Below, one piece after another: positions 52,961-64,000 of a DNA stretch of 64,000 nucleotides. The stretch comes from Terriglobales bacterium. GTDB taxonomy: Bacteria; Acidobacteriota; Terriglobia; Bryobacterales; Bryobacteraceae. A program made the translations under genes and the position numbers. The first letter of the stretch is position 1. Each line of letters starts with the position of its first letter. The stretch lies in contig JAIXQP010000006.1 in assembly GCA_027485675.1 (NCBI GenBank), positions 186,001-250,000 of the forward strand, given 5' to 3'. The notes under the pieces were generated by a model. The model searched no databases. It was not told where the DNA came from and was given only the letters and a program-made list of their open reading frames with translations.

Positions 52961-54102
52961 AAATTTGGTAAAAAACTGGTTCCTTTGGCGATTTGGACGC
53001 CGAAATTCTCCGCCACCGTCTGGCCGATGTCAGCCAGGGTCGCGCGGGTGCCGAGAGCGGCGGGGGCGCCGCCGTAGACAAGCAGCGGCGTGTACTCGCG
53101 GCTGTGGTCGGTTGAAGCCGTCGTGGGGTCGCAGCCGTGATCGGCTGTGAAAATCAGGAGGTCGCCGGGAGTGAGCGCAGCCAGCAGCGACGGCACCCAC
53201 GCATCACACTCTTCGAGCGCGCGGGCGTAGCCCTCCACATCGTTGCGATGGCCAAACAGCATGTCGAAGTCGACCAGGTTGACGAAGATCAGGCCCGACT
53301 TCGAATCCGCCATCGCCGCCAGGGTCTTCGCCATACCATCCGCGTTGGTCTTCGTCTTGTCGTAAAGCTGAATGCCCCGGCCGAGGAAGACGTCGAAAAT
53401 CTTTCCCACCGAATGGACCGGCACCTTCGCGGCCGCCAACCGGTCGAGCAACATCCCCGGCGCCGGGGGCATCGCGTAGTCCTTGCGATTGGCCGTGCGG
53501 CGGTAGGCTCCGGACTCGCCTTCAAAAGGCCGGGCAATCACGCGGCCGATGCCAGGCAGCATCTCACGGGCCGTTTCGCAGATCTTATAGAGCTCCCAGA
53601 GCGGGATCACCTCTTCATGCGCGGCAATCTGGAAGACGCTATCGGCGGAGGTATAAATGATCGGCGACCCGGTGCGCACGTGTTCATCGCCGAGTTCAGC
53701 GATAATCTCCGTGCCGGAGGCGGCTTTGTTGCCGAGCGTATCCCGGCCAATCCGGTCTTCGAACGCCTTCATGAAGTCCCGGTCGAAGCCGTCGGGGTAC
53801 AAAGGCAGCGGCTGATCGAGATGAAGGCCGACCATCTCCCAGTGCCCGGTGGTCGTATCTTTGCCCGGCGAGGCGAGAGCGCATTGGCCGTAGGCAGCCG
53901 TCGGCTGCTCCACCGGCCCAACGCCGGCAACCGGCGCAATGTTGCCCAGACCCAACGCCGCGAAGTTCGGCAGATGGAGCGGACGCTGCCGGGCAATGTT
54001 GCCGAGCGTATTCGAACCGGCGTCGCCATACGCCGCGGCGTCCGGCATCTCACCGATGCCCACCGAGTCGAGCACGATCCAGATGACGCGAGAAAAAGCC
54101 AT
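52957..54102 (-). CDS. deoB: phosphopentomutase
   Basis: 381 residues. The N-terminal metal motif VIWIVLDSVGIGEMPDAAAY and the C-terminal VDFDMLFGHRNDVEGYARAL and TADHGCDPTTASTDHSREYT are the alkaline-phosphatase-superfamily metal sites of DeoB. It converts deoxyribose 1-phosphate and ribose 1-phosphate to the 5-phosphates in nucleoside salvage. It shares one base with the tlpA-like stop (TAATG) and overlaps tpiA, which handles the triose product of deoxyribose breakdown. Confidence 0.96.
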   Translation of the reverse strand: MAFSRVIWIVLDSVGIGEMPDAAAYGDAGSNTLGNIARQRPLHLPNFAALGLGNIAPVAGVGPVEQPTAAYGQCALASPGKDTTTGHWEMVGLHLDQPLPLYPDGFDRDFMKAFEDRIGRDTLGNKAASGTEIIAELGDEHVRTGSPIIYTSADSVFQIAAHEEVIPLWELYKICETAREMLPGIGRVIARPFEGESGAYRRTANRKDYAMPPAPGMLLDRLAAAKVPVHSVGKIFDVFLGRGIQLYDKTKTNADGMAKTLAAMADSKSGLIFVNLVDFDMLFGHRNDVEGYARALEECDAWVPSLLAALTPGDLLIFTADHGCDPTTASTDHSREYTPLLVYGGAPAALGTRATLADIGQTVAENFGVQIAKGTSFLPNL

Positions 54103-55307
54103 TACTCTTCCAGTATCCGCTTGACGCGATCCGTAAGCGAATCCACAAACCGGTCCGGGATGAAGCCATTCATGCGGCTGGCGAGTTCGCCCCGCTTATT
54201 CAGGATGATCGTCGAAGGAATCGAGTTGACGCTCATCAACCGCGACAAGCCGCCCTCAAAGTAAACCGACTTGTTCCATCGGTTCTTTTCAAGGAACGGC
54301 ACCACGAGATTGCGATCTTCGTCCGTGTTGATGTTCAGGAACACCACATCCTTGCGGTCTTTGAACCGCTCCTGCACCTGTTCATACAGCGGATGCTGCG
54401 TGCGGCAGGGGCCGCACCAGGTGGCCCAGAAATCGAGCACCACCACCTTGCCGCGCAGGGAAGCCAGGTCCAGCTTGGCGCCGCCCGGGCCGGACACCAC
54501 GAAGTCGCCCACCGTCGACCGCATCGCGTTGGGATCAATCGCGCGCAACCGCGCCAATCGCTGCTTGCCGCGCTCGACAGCGCGATCGTGCGCCGCCAGC
54601 ACCACGTCGCCCAGGCCCTTCTCGTCCGGGTGCGTCTTGCGCCACTCGGCGCGGAGAACAGCCAGGTCCGCCGTGCGCTCGGCGTCCTGCGACACGACGA
54701 AGGCTTCGGCGAAAGCGTCACACGCTTCGGGCTTACCCTGCGCCGCATAAGCCTGGCCGAGGGCACGGGCCGACTCCGCCGTCGGGTTGGCGGCGTGGGA
54801 CTGCTGCGCCAAGGCGACCGCTTCAGGAACCTTCTTCAGAACGAGATGGGCCCGGCTTTGATAGAGCAGCGCGCGGCCCAATCCCTGATCGAGTTCCGCC
54901 CGCGTCTGCCAGCGGGCGATTTCGGGGGTATCGAGCGAACGCAACGACTTCTCGTACCGCTGCGCGTACGGCAGCGCCTTTTCCGCCTTGCCGACGGCAA
55001 GCAACGCGCGCGAGACGGCATCGAGCGTCGCCAGGTCTTCGGGATCCTGCGCCAGCACTTGTTCGCCGTACTGCACGATCCGGGCATTGTCCTTGAGTTC
55101 GATAGCCGACTTCGTGATCGCCCGTTCCAACTCAAACCGCGACGCCGTTTTCGGATACTTCTTCAGGTGCGATTCGAGAGCGGCCAGGAATTCGTGAGAG
55201 GAGTTGCCGGCCTCGGCCAAAGCGTTCGAAAGCTCCTGCTGCTCGGCCGGCGGCAGAGAGCTTTGAGCCAACAGCAGGCCGGCCCAAAGAAAGGCAACGA
55301 ACTTCAT
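54102..55307 (-). CDS. exported TlpA/ResA-like thiol-disulfide protein with TPR-like N-terminal half
   Basis: 401 residues. Signal peptide [15 protein letters not shown]. Residues ~20-235 are helical TPR-like repeats (AEKALPYAQRYEKSLRSLDT, AVALAQQSHAANPTAESARA). Residues ~255-400 form a TlpA-type thioredoxin domain: VVVLDFWATWCGPCRTQHPL with the CGPC active site, then the SVNSIPSTIILNKRGELASR cis-Pro region. Probably a periplasmic reductant or membrane-associated thiol protein. The ATG overlaps the upstream stop (ATGA). Confidence 0.92.
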   Translation of the reverse strand: MKFVAFLWAGLLLAQSSLPPAEQQELSNALAEAGNSSHEFLAALESHLKKYPKTASRFELERAITKSAIELKDNARIVQYGEQVLAQDPEDLATLDAVSRALLAVGKAEKALPYAQRYEKSLRSLDTPEIARWQTRAELDQGLGRALLYQSRAHLVLKKVPEAVALAQQSHAANPTAESARALGQAYAAQGKPEACDAFAEAFVVSQDAERTADLAVLRAEWRKTHPDEKGLGDVVLAAHDRAVERGKQRLARLRAIDPNAMRSTVGDFVVSGPGGAKLDLASLRGKVVVLDFWATWCGPCRTQHPLYEQVQERFKDRKDVVFLNINTDEDRNLVVPFLEKNRWNKSVYFEGGLSRLMSVNSIPSTIILNKRGELASRMNGFIPDRFVDSLTDRVKRILEE

Positions 55308-55930
55308 GGCTTCGGCTCCGGAGCGGTCTCCGCGCGGAAGGCGTTGATGAGGAAGGCGGCCCGGTCACGGGCGATGTTGAGGTAGGACTCGTTCTTCACG
55401 ATGCGTTCAAGGGTCTTATAAAACTGCTCCGGCGCGACGATGCGCTTCCGCTCCCAACTCGATTGCAGCAGAAGCAGGGCCTTGTTCACGCCGAGTTTGT
55501 CGAAGCGGGCGGATCGTTCGAGGTTGATCCGATGAGTCGCCGTCTCGGTAATCTTTTCAAACCAATCGTGGAGCGCTTGCGCGTCCAGGTCCTGGGTGTA
55601 GTTGAACTTGGTTTCGAACGTCTTCTCGCCCTCCACCCAGCGGAAGCTCTTCTCGCCCATCTTCGCCACGGCGAGACCGGACTCGAGCGGCCGGTTGAAG
55701 TAGTTCAGCTTCTCGGCCAAGGTAAAGATCGTGCCCGCCTGTTCGGCGTTCAACGCAAAGGCCAGGGGCTGCGGATCGTCTTTCTGGTCGGTGTAGACGC
55801 CCTTGCCGTCTTTGGTGAGCGTAATCTGCACCCACTCCGGCATCGAACCCGGGAAGGATTTGCTATAGATCACTTGGGGTTCCGCGGCCAGTCCGGCGGC
55901 GAACAGGCAAAGGGCGAACAACAGTCTCAT
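55304..55930 (-). CDS. secreted protein of unknown function
   Basis: 208 residues from the ATG at 55930, which overlaps the ruvC stop (ATGA). Signal peptide [16 protein letters not shown]. The mature part ([60 protein letters not shown]) is common among acidobacterial genes next to tlpA/ruvC, but no named domain is recognised. It sits between DNA-repair and thiol-redox genes only by operon arrangement. Confidence 0.8.
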   Translation of the reverse strand: MRLLFALCLFAAGLAAEPQVIYSKSFPGSMPEWVQITLTKDGKGVYTDQKDDPQPLAFALNAEQAGTIFTLAEKLNYFNRPLESGLAVAKMGEKSFRWVEGEKTFETKFNYTQDLDAQALHDWFEKITETATHRINLERSARFDKLGVNKALLLLQSSWERKRIVAPEQFYKTLERIVKNESYLNIARDRAAFLINAFRAETAPEPKP

Positions 55931-56418
55931 ACGCGAATGGCCTCCCGGTAGCGCACCTGATTGGCGTGGCAAATGGCGGCAGCTAAAGCATCGGACGCGT
56001 CCTGGCTCTTGATGATTTCATCCAGGTGGAGCAGCGAACGCACCATGAGTTGAACCTGTTCCTTCTCCGCCCGGCCGTAGCCAACGACACTGGTCTTTAT
56101 CTCAAGCGGCGAGTACTCGCCGACGGCCAAACCGGCTTCGGCCAGCACCAGAAGCGCCACCCCGCGGACGTGCGCGAGCTTCAACGCCGTCTGCGTGTTG
56201 ACGGCGTGAAACACCGCTTCGACGGCGGCCGCCTCCGGCGCGTGCGTCACGATCACCTCCCGCAGCCCCGACGCAATCGTCAGCAACCGGTCCGCGAGCG
56301 GCGCCTTGGGCGACGTCTTGATCACCCCGGCCGCGAGCATACGGTGGTTCCGGCCATCGGATTCAATCACCCCATAGCCGGTCCGCTCCGATCCGCAATC
56401 GATGCCGAGAATCCGCAT
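55927..56418 (-). CDS. ruvC: Holliday junction resolvase RuvC
   Basis: 163 residues. RNase H-like fold with the catalytic Asp in [18 protein letters not shown] (D7), the Glu in [20 protein letters not shown], and the C-terminal acidic cluster [12 protein letters not shown]. It cleaves Holliday junctions with RuvAB. It starts 3 nt after yebC, the frequent yebC-ruvC order. Confidence 0.97.
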   Translation of the reverse strand: MRILGIDCGSERTGYGVIESDGRNHRMLAAGVIKTSPKAPLADRLLTIASGLREVIVTHAPEAAAVEAVFHAVNTQTALKLAHVRGVALLVLAEAGLAVGEYSPLEIKTSVVGYGRAEKEQVQLMVRSLLHLDEIIKSQDASDALAAAICHANQVRYREAIRV

Positions 56419-56421
56419 CGC

Positions 56422-57156
56422 CTACTCCAGGTCGGCTTCGTCGATCTCGTAGTTGGAATAGACGTTCTGCACGTCGTCGTAGTCTTCGAGGGCGTCGTTC
56501 AGCTTCATCATGCCCTTGGCCGCGGAGCCCTCCAGCTTGATGGTGTTCTTCGGCACCATGCCGACTTCCGCGCTGAGCGTTTCGATCTTCGCGGCGGCCA
56601 GCGCCTCGACGACCCCTTCGTGCGCCGCCGGATCTGAGAGCACCTGCCACACTTCGCCCTGCTGCTGAATGTCGTCGGCGCCGGCCTCGAGCGCCAGGTT
56701 CATCAGCTTTTCCTCGTCGACCTTGTCGGCTTCAATAATGATGTTCGACTTCTTCTCGAACATCCAGTTCACCGAGCCCGGTTCGCCCAGGTTGCCGCCC
56801 CACTTGCTGAAGATATGGCGAATATCGGCGACGGTGCGATTCTTGTTGTCGGTGGCAACGTTGACGATTACCGCGGCGCCGCCGGGTCCGTACCCTTCGT
56901 AGGTGTACTCTTCAATCGTCAATCCCTCGATTTCGCCGGTGCCCCGTTGAATCGCGCGCTTGATGTTGTCGGCCGGCATGGAGACGGCTTTAGCCGCCGT
57001 GATCGCCGTGCGGAGACGGGGATTGCCGTCCGGATCGCCACCGTTGCGGGCGGCAATCGTGATTTCCTTGATAATACGGGTGAAGATGCGGCCTCGTTTG
57101 GCATCGAGGGCGCCCTTCTTGTGTTTAATGGTGTGCCATTTAGAGTGACCAGACAT
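56422..57156 (-). CDS. yebC: YebC/PmpR family protein (TACO1-like)
   Basis: 244 residues from the ATG at 57156 (MSGHSKWHTIKHKKGALDAK, the standard N-terminus). Conserved blocks YEGYGPGGAAVIVNVATDNK and the acidic C-terminal domain are complete. Homologues act as transcription regulators or as ribosome-associated factors that relieve stalling on proline stretches. It heads the leftward operon yebC-ruvC-hypothetical-tlpA-deoB-tpiA-BON; a CATAAT box near 57188 may be its -10. Confidence 0.96.
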   Translation of the reverse strand: MSGHSKWHTIKHKKGALDAKRGRIFTRIIKEITIAARNGGDPDGNPRLRTAITAAKAVSMPADNIKRAIQRGTGEIEGLTIEEYTYEGYGPGGAAVIVNVATDNKNRTVADIRHIFSKWGGNLGEPGSVNWMFEKKSNIIIEADKVDEEKLMNLALEAGADDIQQQGEVWQVLSDPAAHEGVVEALAAAKIETLSAEVGMVPKNTIKLEGSAAKGMMKLNDALEDYDDVQNVYSNYEIDEADLE

Positions 57157-57225
57157 GAAAGAGAACCAACTCAATAGGATATCGGATTATGAGGCGCGAG
57201 CGCTTGCTCGATCGCGTGCCCATGC

Positions 57226-57234
57226 TGATAGACT
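57226..57234 (+). promoter_or_regulatory. extended -10 (TGATAGACT) of the small secreted-protein gene
   Basis: Hexamer TAGACT ends 6 nt before the ATG at 57241. It is identical to the box before the DUF1592 gene at 30651-30659 and to the one at 62626. Confidence 0.5.
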
Positions 57235-57240
57235 GCGACC

Positions 57241-57531
57241 ATGCGGTATCTACTCGCAATTTGTCTCCTCGCCCTGCCCATGGCGGCCGCTCCCAAGCGT
57301 CTTCCCGGCCACGTAACCTTAGTGCGACCCGTCCTGCCACCAAAGAGTCCGGCGCAGCCCAGTCTAAAGCTCGTCCCCCCGAAACCCACTCGCATCGTCG
57401 CTGCGACCGCAGCCTGCGCCCACATGGTGATCGTGCCCACCAACCCCGCCGTGGACGCCGGCATGATCCGCCACGAACCGCTTCCGACCCACCCAATGCC
57501 GATCTACGCGGGTCGGCCCGCCTGTCAGTAG
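57241..57531 (+). CDS. small exported proline-rich protein of unknown function
   Basis: 96 residues. A clear signal peptide (MRYLLAICLLALPMAAA) is followed by a Pro/Lys-rich stretch (LPGHVTLVRPVLPPKSPAQP) and a segment with two cysteines (one near residue 59, one near the C-terminus). No domain is recognised. A strong -10 box directly upstream and a hairpin directly downstream (57551-57578) support a real gene of its own transcript. Confidence 0.6.
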   Translation: MRYLLAICLLALPMAAAPKRLPGHVTLVRPVLPPKSPAQPSLKLVPPKPTRIVAATAACAHMVIVPTNPAVDAGMIRHEPLPTHPMPIYAGRPACQ

Positions 57532-57550
57532 CCGGAAGCACCAGCAAAAC

Positions 57551-57578
57551 GGCCGCGGGGGATGCGCCCCCCGCGGCC
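57551..57578 (-). terminator. 11-bp GC hairpin between convergent genes
   Basis: A perfect 11-bp inverted repeat (arms GGCCGCGGGGG / CCCCCGCGGCC, 6-nt loop). On the reverse strand it is followed by GTTTTGC, so it most likely ends transcription of the leftward gene at 57591-57914; it may also slow the opposite transcript. Confidence 0.6.
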
Positions 57579-57590
57579 CAGCTCCCCGGC

Positions 57591-57914
57591 CTACTTCGCC
57601 GGCGGCACGAGAATCTGGATGTTCCCGAACGCGTCCGGAACCTGCGTCTTGCCGTACAACCGGCGCAGGCGCATCGTATTCTCCGCGCCCCAGCCCCAGA
57701 CATCGATCTGCGCGTCGATCACATGGCCTTTGCCAGCCAGCTGCTTGGCACGCTCAATGCGCGCCGCAAACGGGTCCGCGCCTTCGCTCGGCTCAATAAA
57801 CGCGATCTCGGTCACCTCTTTCGGGATGTCCGTAAAGACAGCCATGCCATTGGCGTCGAGATACGCACGATGTTTTGCCGGATTGAACGACTCCGGCCAA
57901 TTGACTTGCGACAT
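57591..57914 (-). CDS. small cytoplasmic protein of unknown function
   Basis: 107 residues, no signal peptide. It has an excellent ribosome-binding site (AGGAGG, 8 nt before the ATG). The sequence includes MAVFTDIPKEVTEIAFIEPS and VIDAQIDVWGWGAENTMRLR; no domain is recognised. It stands directly after an intrinsic terminator/hairpin (57934-57965), so it is either expressed from a promoter inside that leader or controlled by read-through. Confidence 0.65.
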   Translation of the reverse strand: MSQVNWPESFNPAKHRAYLDANGMAVFTDIPKEVTEIAFIEPSEGADPFAARIERAKQLAGKGHVIDAQIDVWGWGAENTMRLRRLYGKTQVPDAFGNIQILVPPAK

Positions 57915-57933
57915 GAATCCACCCTCCTACGGT

Positions 57934-57965
57934 GAAATAAAAAAGGTGTCCCGAGAGGACACCTT
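57934..57965 (-). terminator. intrinsic terminator or attenuator before the small gene at 57914
   Basis: Reverse strand: AAGGTGTCC, loop TCTCG, GGACACCTT, then TTTTATTT; a 9-bp perfect stem with a good U-tract. It lies 20 nt before the ATG region of the downstream gene and about 70 nt after another terminator. Confidence 0.8.
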
Positions 57966-58035
57966 CAGACTTCAACGTAGCGGACGATCAATCCCAACCC
58001 GGCCCACCGCGGCAGGCTGTTCGCGCTAAGCACTA

Positions 58036-58084
58036 CAAAACAAAAAAGTTCACGACGCAAGAAAAATCGCAATGCGTTGTGAAC
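58036..58084 (-). terminator. intrinsic terminator downstream of carB
   Basis: Reverse strand: a 12-bp stem with one mismatch (GTTCACAACGCA with TGCGTCGTGAAC), 13-nt loop, followed by TTTTTTGTTTTG. It lies about 115 nt after the carB stop and is the likely end of the carAB transcript. Confidence 0.82.
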
Positions 58085-58190
58085 GGCTCCCACCTTCGAT
58101 TCTGAGGGGTGCCACGAGCCCAGGGGTGGGGAGAGGGCTCGTGGCGTTTTGCCGGTGGCTGGGGTGATAGGCGGAGGAGCCACCGACAAA
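58085..58190 (-). ncRNA. candidate structured RNA in the carB 3' region
   Basis: Read on the reverse strand, two more hairpins precede the terminator. One has an 8-bp stem (58185-58178 with 58060+100 region 58160-58153, arms CGGTGGCT/AGCCACCG). The other is a perfect 11-bp stem (58145-58135 with 58121-58111, arms GCCACGAGCCC/GGGCTCGTGGC). GGCTCC (58181-58176) can instead pair with GGAGCC (58090-58085), which would close the whole element and break the first hairpin. This may be a 3' UTR structure or a small RNA; it does not match any RNA family I can name. Confidence 0.35.
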
Positions 58191-58198
58191 CTGGTTGA

Positions 58199-61414
<3,216 letters not shown>

Positions 61415-61417
61415 TGC

Positions 61418-62548
61418 TTAGCGCTTGGCCTCTTTCATGAGGTCAATAAACTCGTCAAACAGGTAAAGAGAGTCATGGGGGCCCGGCGCGGCCTCCGGAT
61501 GGTACTGCACGCAGAACAACGGGGCTGACTTATGACGTAAGCCTTCCACAGTCTGGTCGTTCAAGTTGATGTGGGTAATCTCCACATCGGAATCGGCCAG
61601 CGAGTCCGGATCCACGGCGAAGCCATGGTTCTGGGCGGTAATTTCCACCCTTCCGTTGCGCTTGTTCAGCACGGGATGGTTCCCGCCGCGATGGCCGAAT
61701 TTCAACTTATAGGTCTTGCCGCCGAGCGCGAGCCCAAGCACTTGATGCCCCAGGCAGATACCGAAGATCGGCGCCTTGCCAATCAACTGCCGCACCTGCG
61801 CCGCCTGCGCCTGCAAGGGCTCCGGGTCGCCGGGGCCGTTTGACAGAAACACGCCATCGGGCCGCAAAGCCAGCACGTCCTCGGCGCTGGTGGAAGCCGG
61901 CACCACCGTCACATGGCAGCCGCTGGTCACCAGCCGGCGAAGGATATTGCGCTTGATCCCGAAGTCGAACGCCACCACGTGGTACTCCGCCGGGCGCACT
62001 TTGCCGATCCGCTCCGACGGCGACACCGGCTCCACCGGATTCGTCCACCGATAGCTCGCGGGCGTCGAAACGCGAGTCGCCAGATCCAGGCCGGCCATCG
62101 ACGGCGAGGCCTTGGCCTTTTCGACGAGCTCCGCCGCGTTGGTCGAAATCGTCGACAGCACCCCACGCATCACGCCGCGCGTGCGGAGATGGCGAACCAG
62201 CTTCCGGGTATCGATCGAGTCGATGATCGGCACATTGGCTCCGGCGAGATACTGGTCGGCCGGGCTCTCGGAGCGCCAATTGGAGACGATGGGCGAAAAA
62301 TCGCGCACCACCAGGCCTTCAATATAAGGTTTCGCCGATTCCATGTCGCCTTCATTGGCACCATAGTTCCCGATCTGCGGATAAGTCAGGACAACAATTT
62401 GACCTGAATAAGAAGGGTCGGAGAAAATCTCCTGGTAGCCCGTAATGGAAGTATTGAAAACTACTTCCCCAGAGCGCTCCGTTTGCGCTCCAAATGCCCG
62501 GCCCTCGAAGACTGTCCCGTCTTCTAAGGCGAGGAGTGCTGGATTCAA
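61418..62548 (-). CDS. carA: carbamoyl-phosphate synthase small subunit
   Basis: 376 residues, TTG start at 62548 with Shine-Dalgarno GGGAGG 9 nt upstream; no ATG lies near. The N-terminal domain ([40 protein letters not shown]) and the class I glutamine amidotransferase domain ([20 protein letters not shown] with the nucleophilic Cys, [14 protein letters not shown] with His and Glu) are intact. It supplies ammonia to CarB. The promoter lies at 62569-62597. Confidence 0.97.
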   Translation of the reverse strand: MNPALLALEDGTVFEGRAFGAQTERSGEVVFNTSITGYQEIFSDPSYSGQIVVLTYPQIGNYGANEGDMESAKPYIEGLVVRDFSPIVSNWRSESPADQYLAGANVPIIDSIDTRKLVRHLRTRGVMRGVLSTISTNAAELVEKAKASPSMAGLDLATRVSTPASYRWTNPVEPVSPSERIGKVRPAEYHVVAFDFGIKRNILRRLVTSGCHVTVVPASTSAEDVLALRPDGVFLSNGPGDPEPLQAQAAQVRQLIGKAPIFGICLGHQVLGLALGGKTYKLKFGHRGGNHPVLNKRNGRVEITAQNHGFAVDPDSLADSDVEITHINLNDQTVEGLRHKSAPLFCVQYHPEAAPGPHDSLYLFDEFIDLMKEAKR

Positions 62549-62568
62549 TTCGGGGAACCTCCCGCTGG

Positions 62569-62597
62569 ATTTTACCTATTGGAACACATTGGGCCAA
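62569..62597 (-). promoter_or_regulatory. sigma-70-type promoter of carAB
   Basis: Reverse strand: TTGGCC (62597-62592), 17-bp spacer, TAAAAT (62574-62569). The leader is about 15 nt and contains the GGGAGG ribosome-binding site. Confidence 0.6.
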
Positions 62598-62625
62598 CCC
62601 CTGGCAATAAAGGGCGCGGAAATGT

Positions 62626-62634
62626 TGATAGACT
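62626..62634 (+). promoter_or_regulatory. extended -10 (TGATAGACT) of the right-edge cytochrome gene
   Basis: Hexamer TAGACT ends 9 nt before the GTG at 62644; the third identical TGATAGACT box in the window. Confidence 0.5.
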
Positions 62635-62643
62635 CTCGACAAC

Positions 62644-64000
62644 GTGCGTTTTGCAGTCTTCCTCTCGTTCTCGCTCGCGTTACCCGCGGCGGACCTAAAC
62701 GGTTCGGCGGTCGCGCTCCTCTCCCAAAAATGTCAGTCGTGCCACGGGCCCCAGGTCCAGCTTTCCGGCCTCCGGCTCGACACGCGCGAAGCGATTCTCC
62801 GCGGGGGCAAGCAGGGCGCCGCGCTCACGCCCGGAAAGCCGGAGCAGAGCCTGCTCTTCCAAGCGGTGTCCGGCGCCGGCAAGATTGCCATGCCCCCCAC
62901 CGGGGCGCTCAGCCCGGCCGAAGTCTCTCTGCTCCGCGATTGGATCGCCGCCGGAGCGGTGTGGCCTGCCGAGGCCGTCGCGGCGAAGAAGTGGTGGTCG
63001 TTCGAGAAAGTCCAACCCGTCAAGCCGCCGGCGCTCGCCGATGTCTGGGTCCGCACCCCCGTCGACGCCTTCATCCTGCAGCAACTCCACGCCAAGGGGC
63101 TCTCCCCCGCGCAGGGAGCCAACCGCCGCACGCTCATTCGCCGGGCCATGTTCGACCTGCACGGCCTGCCCCCCACCACCGCCGAAGTCGATGCCTTTGA
63201 GAAGGACCCCGCACCCAACGCCTACGAAAAGCTCATCGATCGCCTGCTCGCCTCCCCCCGCTATGGCGAAAAGTGGGGCAAGCACTGGCTCGACCTCGTC
63301 CGCTACGGCGACACCTCAGGCTTCGAGCAGGATCCCTATCTCCTCTACGCCTGGCGCTACCGCGACTACGTCATCGATAGCTTCAACGCCGATAAACCCT
63401 ACGACCGCTTCGTCAAGGAGCAACTCGCCGGCGACGAAATCTATGAAGAGCCCACTGCCCAGCAGGGCACCGGCTACTACACCGTCGGACCCAACCGCGA
63501 CATGCTCTTCAAAGTCGAAGACATCAACCGCGTCGAAACCCTAACCGATTTCGTCGACACCACGTCGAGCGTCTTCCTCGGCCTCACCACCGGCTGCGCC
63601 CGCTGCCACGACCACAAGTACGATCCCATCTCCCAACGCGACTACTTCCGCATGCAGGCCATCTTCGCCCCCATCGTCAAGTCCCGCGTCTTCCTCACCT
63701 ACAATCTCGCCCGCCAGTACGACCTGCAGGAAAACACCCGCCAGTGGAAGCTCTACGATCTCGCCGACGAGTTCCAACGCATGCGCGCGCCCTACGTCAA
63801 GCGCCTCCGTGCCGAAAAGCTGGCCAAGCTGCCGCAAGCAGTCCAACTCGCCTTCGAAACCGAAGAGGAGCAGCGCACCCCGCAGCAGAAAGCGGACTTC
63901 GAGATGTACACAAAGAAAGTGGCGCCGCGCGACGACGAGGTCTTCCCCCTTCTCACGCCGGAAGAAAAGGACCGGCTCGACCGCATCAAGACCCGCCTGC
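62644..64000 (+). CDS. secreted cytochrome c-domain/DUF1549 protein, cut by the right edge
   Basis: 452 residues visible, GTG start, open at the window end. The signal peptide [16 protein letters not shown] is followed by a PSCyt1 cytochrome domain with haem motif CQSCH (30-34) and a [12 protein letters not shown] loop, then DUF1549 (about 135-345; [40 protein letters not shown], and a second CARCH motif in [20 protein letters not shown]). A DUF1553 domain is expected beyond the edge. It is divergent from carA. It is a different family arrangement from the gene at 45975-48128, which has an Ig-like domain instead of PSCyt1. Confidence 0.9.
   Translation, partial: MRFAVFLSFSLALPAADLNGSAVALLSQKCQSCHGPQVQLSGLRLDTREAILRGGKQGAALTPGKPEQSLLFQAVSGAGKIAMPPTGALSPAEVSLLRDWIAAGAVWPAEAVAAKKWWSFEKVQPVKPPALADVWVRTPVDAFILQQLHAKGLSPAQGANRRTLIRRAMFDLHGLPPTTAEVDAFEKDPAPNAYEKLIDRLLASPRYGEKWGKHWLDLVRYGDTSGFEQDPYLLYAWRYRDYVIDSFNADKPYDRFVKEQLAGDEIYEEPTAQQGTGYYTVGPNRDMLFKVEDINRVETLTDFVDTTSSVFLGLTTGCARCHDHKYDPISQRDYFRMQAIFAPIVKSRVFLTYNLARQYDLQENTRQWKLYDLADEFQRMRAPYVKRLRAEKLAKLPQAVQLAFETEEEQRTPQQKADFEMYTKKVAPRDDEVFPLLTPEEKDRLDRIKTRL

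Noticed and set aside
57965-58189. 74-residue reverse frame between carB and the small gene at 57914
   Set aside because: It spans three hairpins and a terminator U-tract and lacks a ribosome-binding site; the region looks like structured RNA rather than coding.

Overview
The window looks like a chromosomal segment of a high-GC acidobacterium of the Solibacteres/Bryobacteraceae type. This is inferred from gene content: two ~1150-residue Oar-like TonB-dependent receptors with carboxypeptidase-regulatory N-termini, several 'planctomycete-type' cytochrome/DUF1549/DUF1553/DUF1501/DUF1552/DUF1592 secreted proteins, a DUF1080 protein, Tat-exported enolase-superfamily and TIM-barrel proteins, and the short-UTR promoter style. 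I see no rRNA, tRNA, CRISPR array, insertion sequence or prophage. Genes are tightly packed; no stretch longer than about 300 bp lacks a gene.

Left part (1-12.2 kb): an MFS transporter cut by the window edge and a secreted coiled-coil protein are read leftward below an HTH-cupin regulator. That regulator is divergent from an ECF-type sigma factor, and the spacer holds two matching palindromes. Rightward follows a housekeeping run ybeZ(phoH)-ybeY-CNNM/CorC-era-BON-gltX-carbamoyltransferase. A membrane-anchored regulator-like protein faces it and is divergent from the first Oar-like receptor (12.3-15.7 kb).

Middle (15.7-36.7 kb): L-2-hydroxyglutarate oxidase; a reduced Tad pilus cluster (tadB, tadC and a CpaB-secretin fusion, with no ATPase gene in the window); an amino-acid permease, glycosyltransferase, HEAT-repeat protein and SDR; then a long leftward operon apt-ispE-prs-rplY-pth-rpsF-rpsR-rplI. 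A rightward DUF1592/DUF1552 pair follows, then a frameshifted secreted gene and a translationally coupled BNR-propeller/MoaD-like pair.

Right part (36.7-64 kb): the second Oar-like receptor (leftward, TTG start); a Tat enolase / Tat TIM-barrel / MFS operon (rightward), probably for import and catabolism of an acid sugar; a leftward operon of five secreted proteins (WD40-cytochrome, PPC-domain protein, DUF1549/1553, DUF1501, DUF1080); a leftward operon yebC-ruvC-hypothetical-tlpA-deoB-tpiA-BON; two small hypothetical genes; carAB, followed by a hairpin-rich region with two intrinsic terminators; and a DUF1549-family gene cut by the right edge.

The most interesting non-standard signals are the CpaB-secretin fusion, the paired operators between regulator and sigma factor, a recurrent TANNNT -10 box 6-9 nt before start codons (leaderless mRNAs), the BNR/MoaD-like coupled pair, and the structured RNA region downstream of carB.
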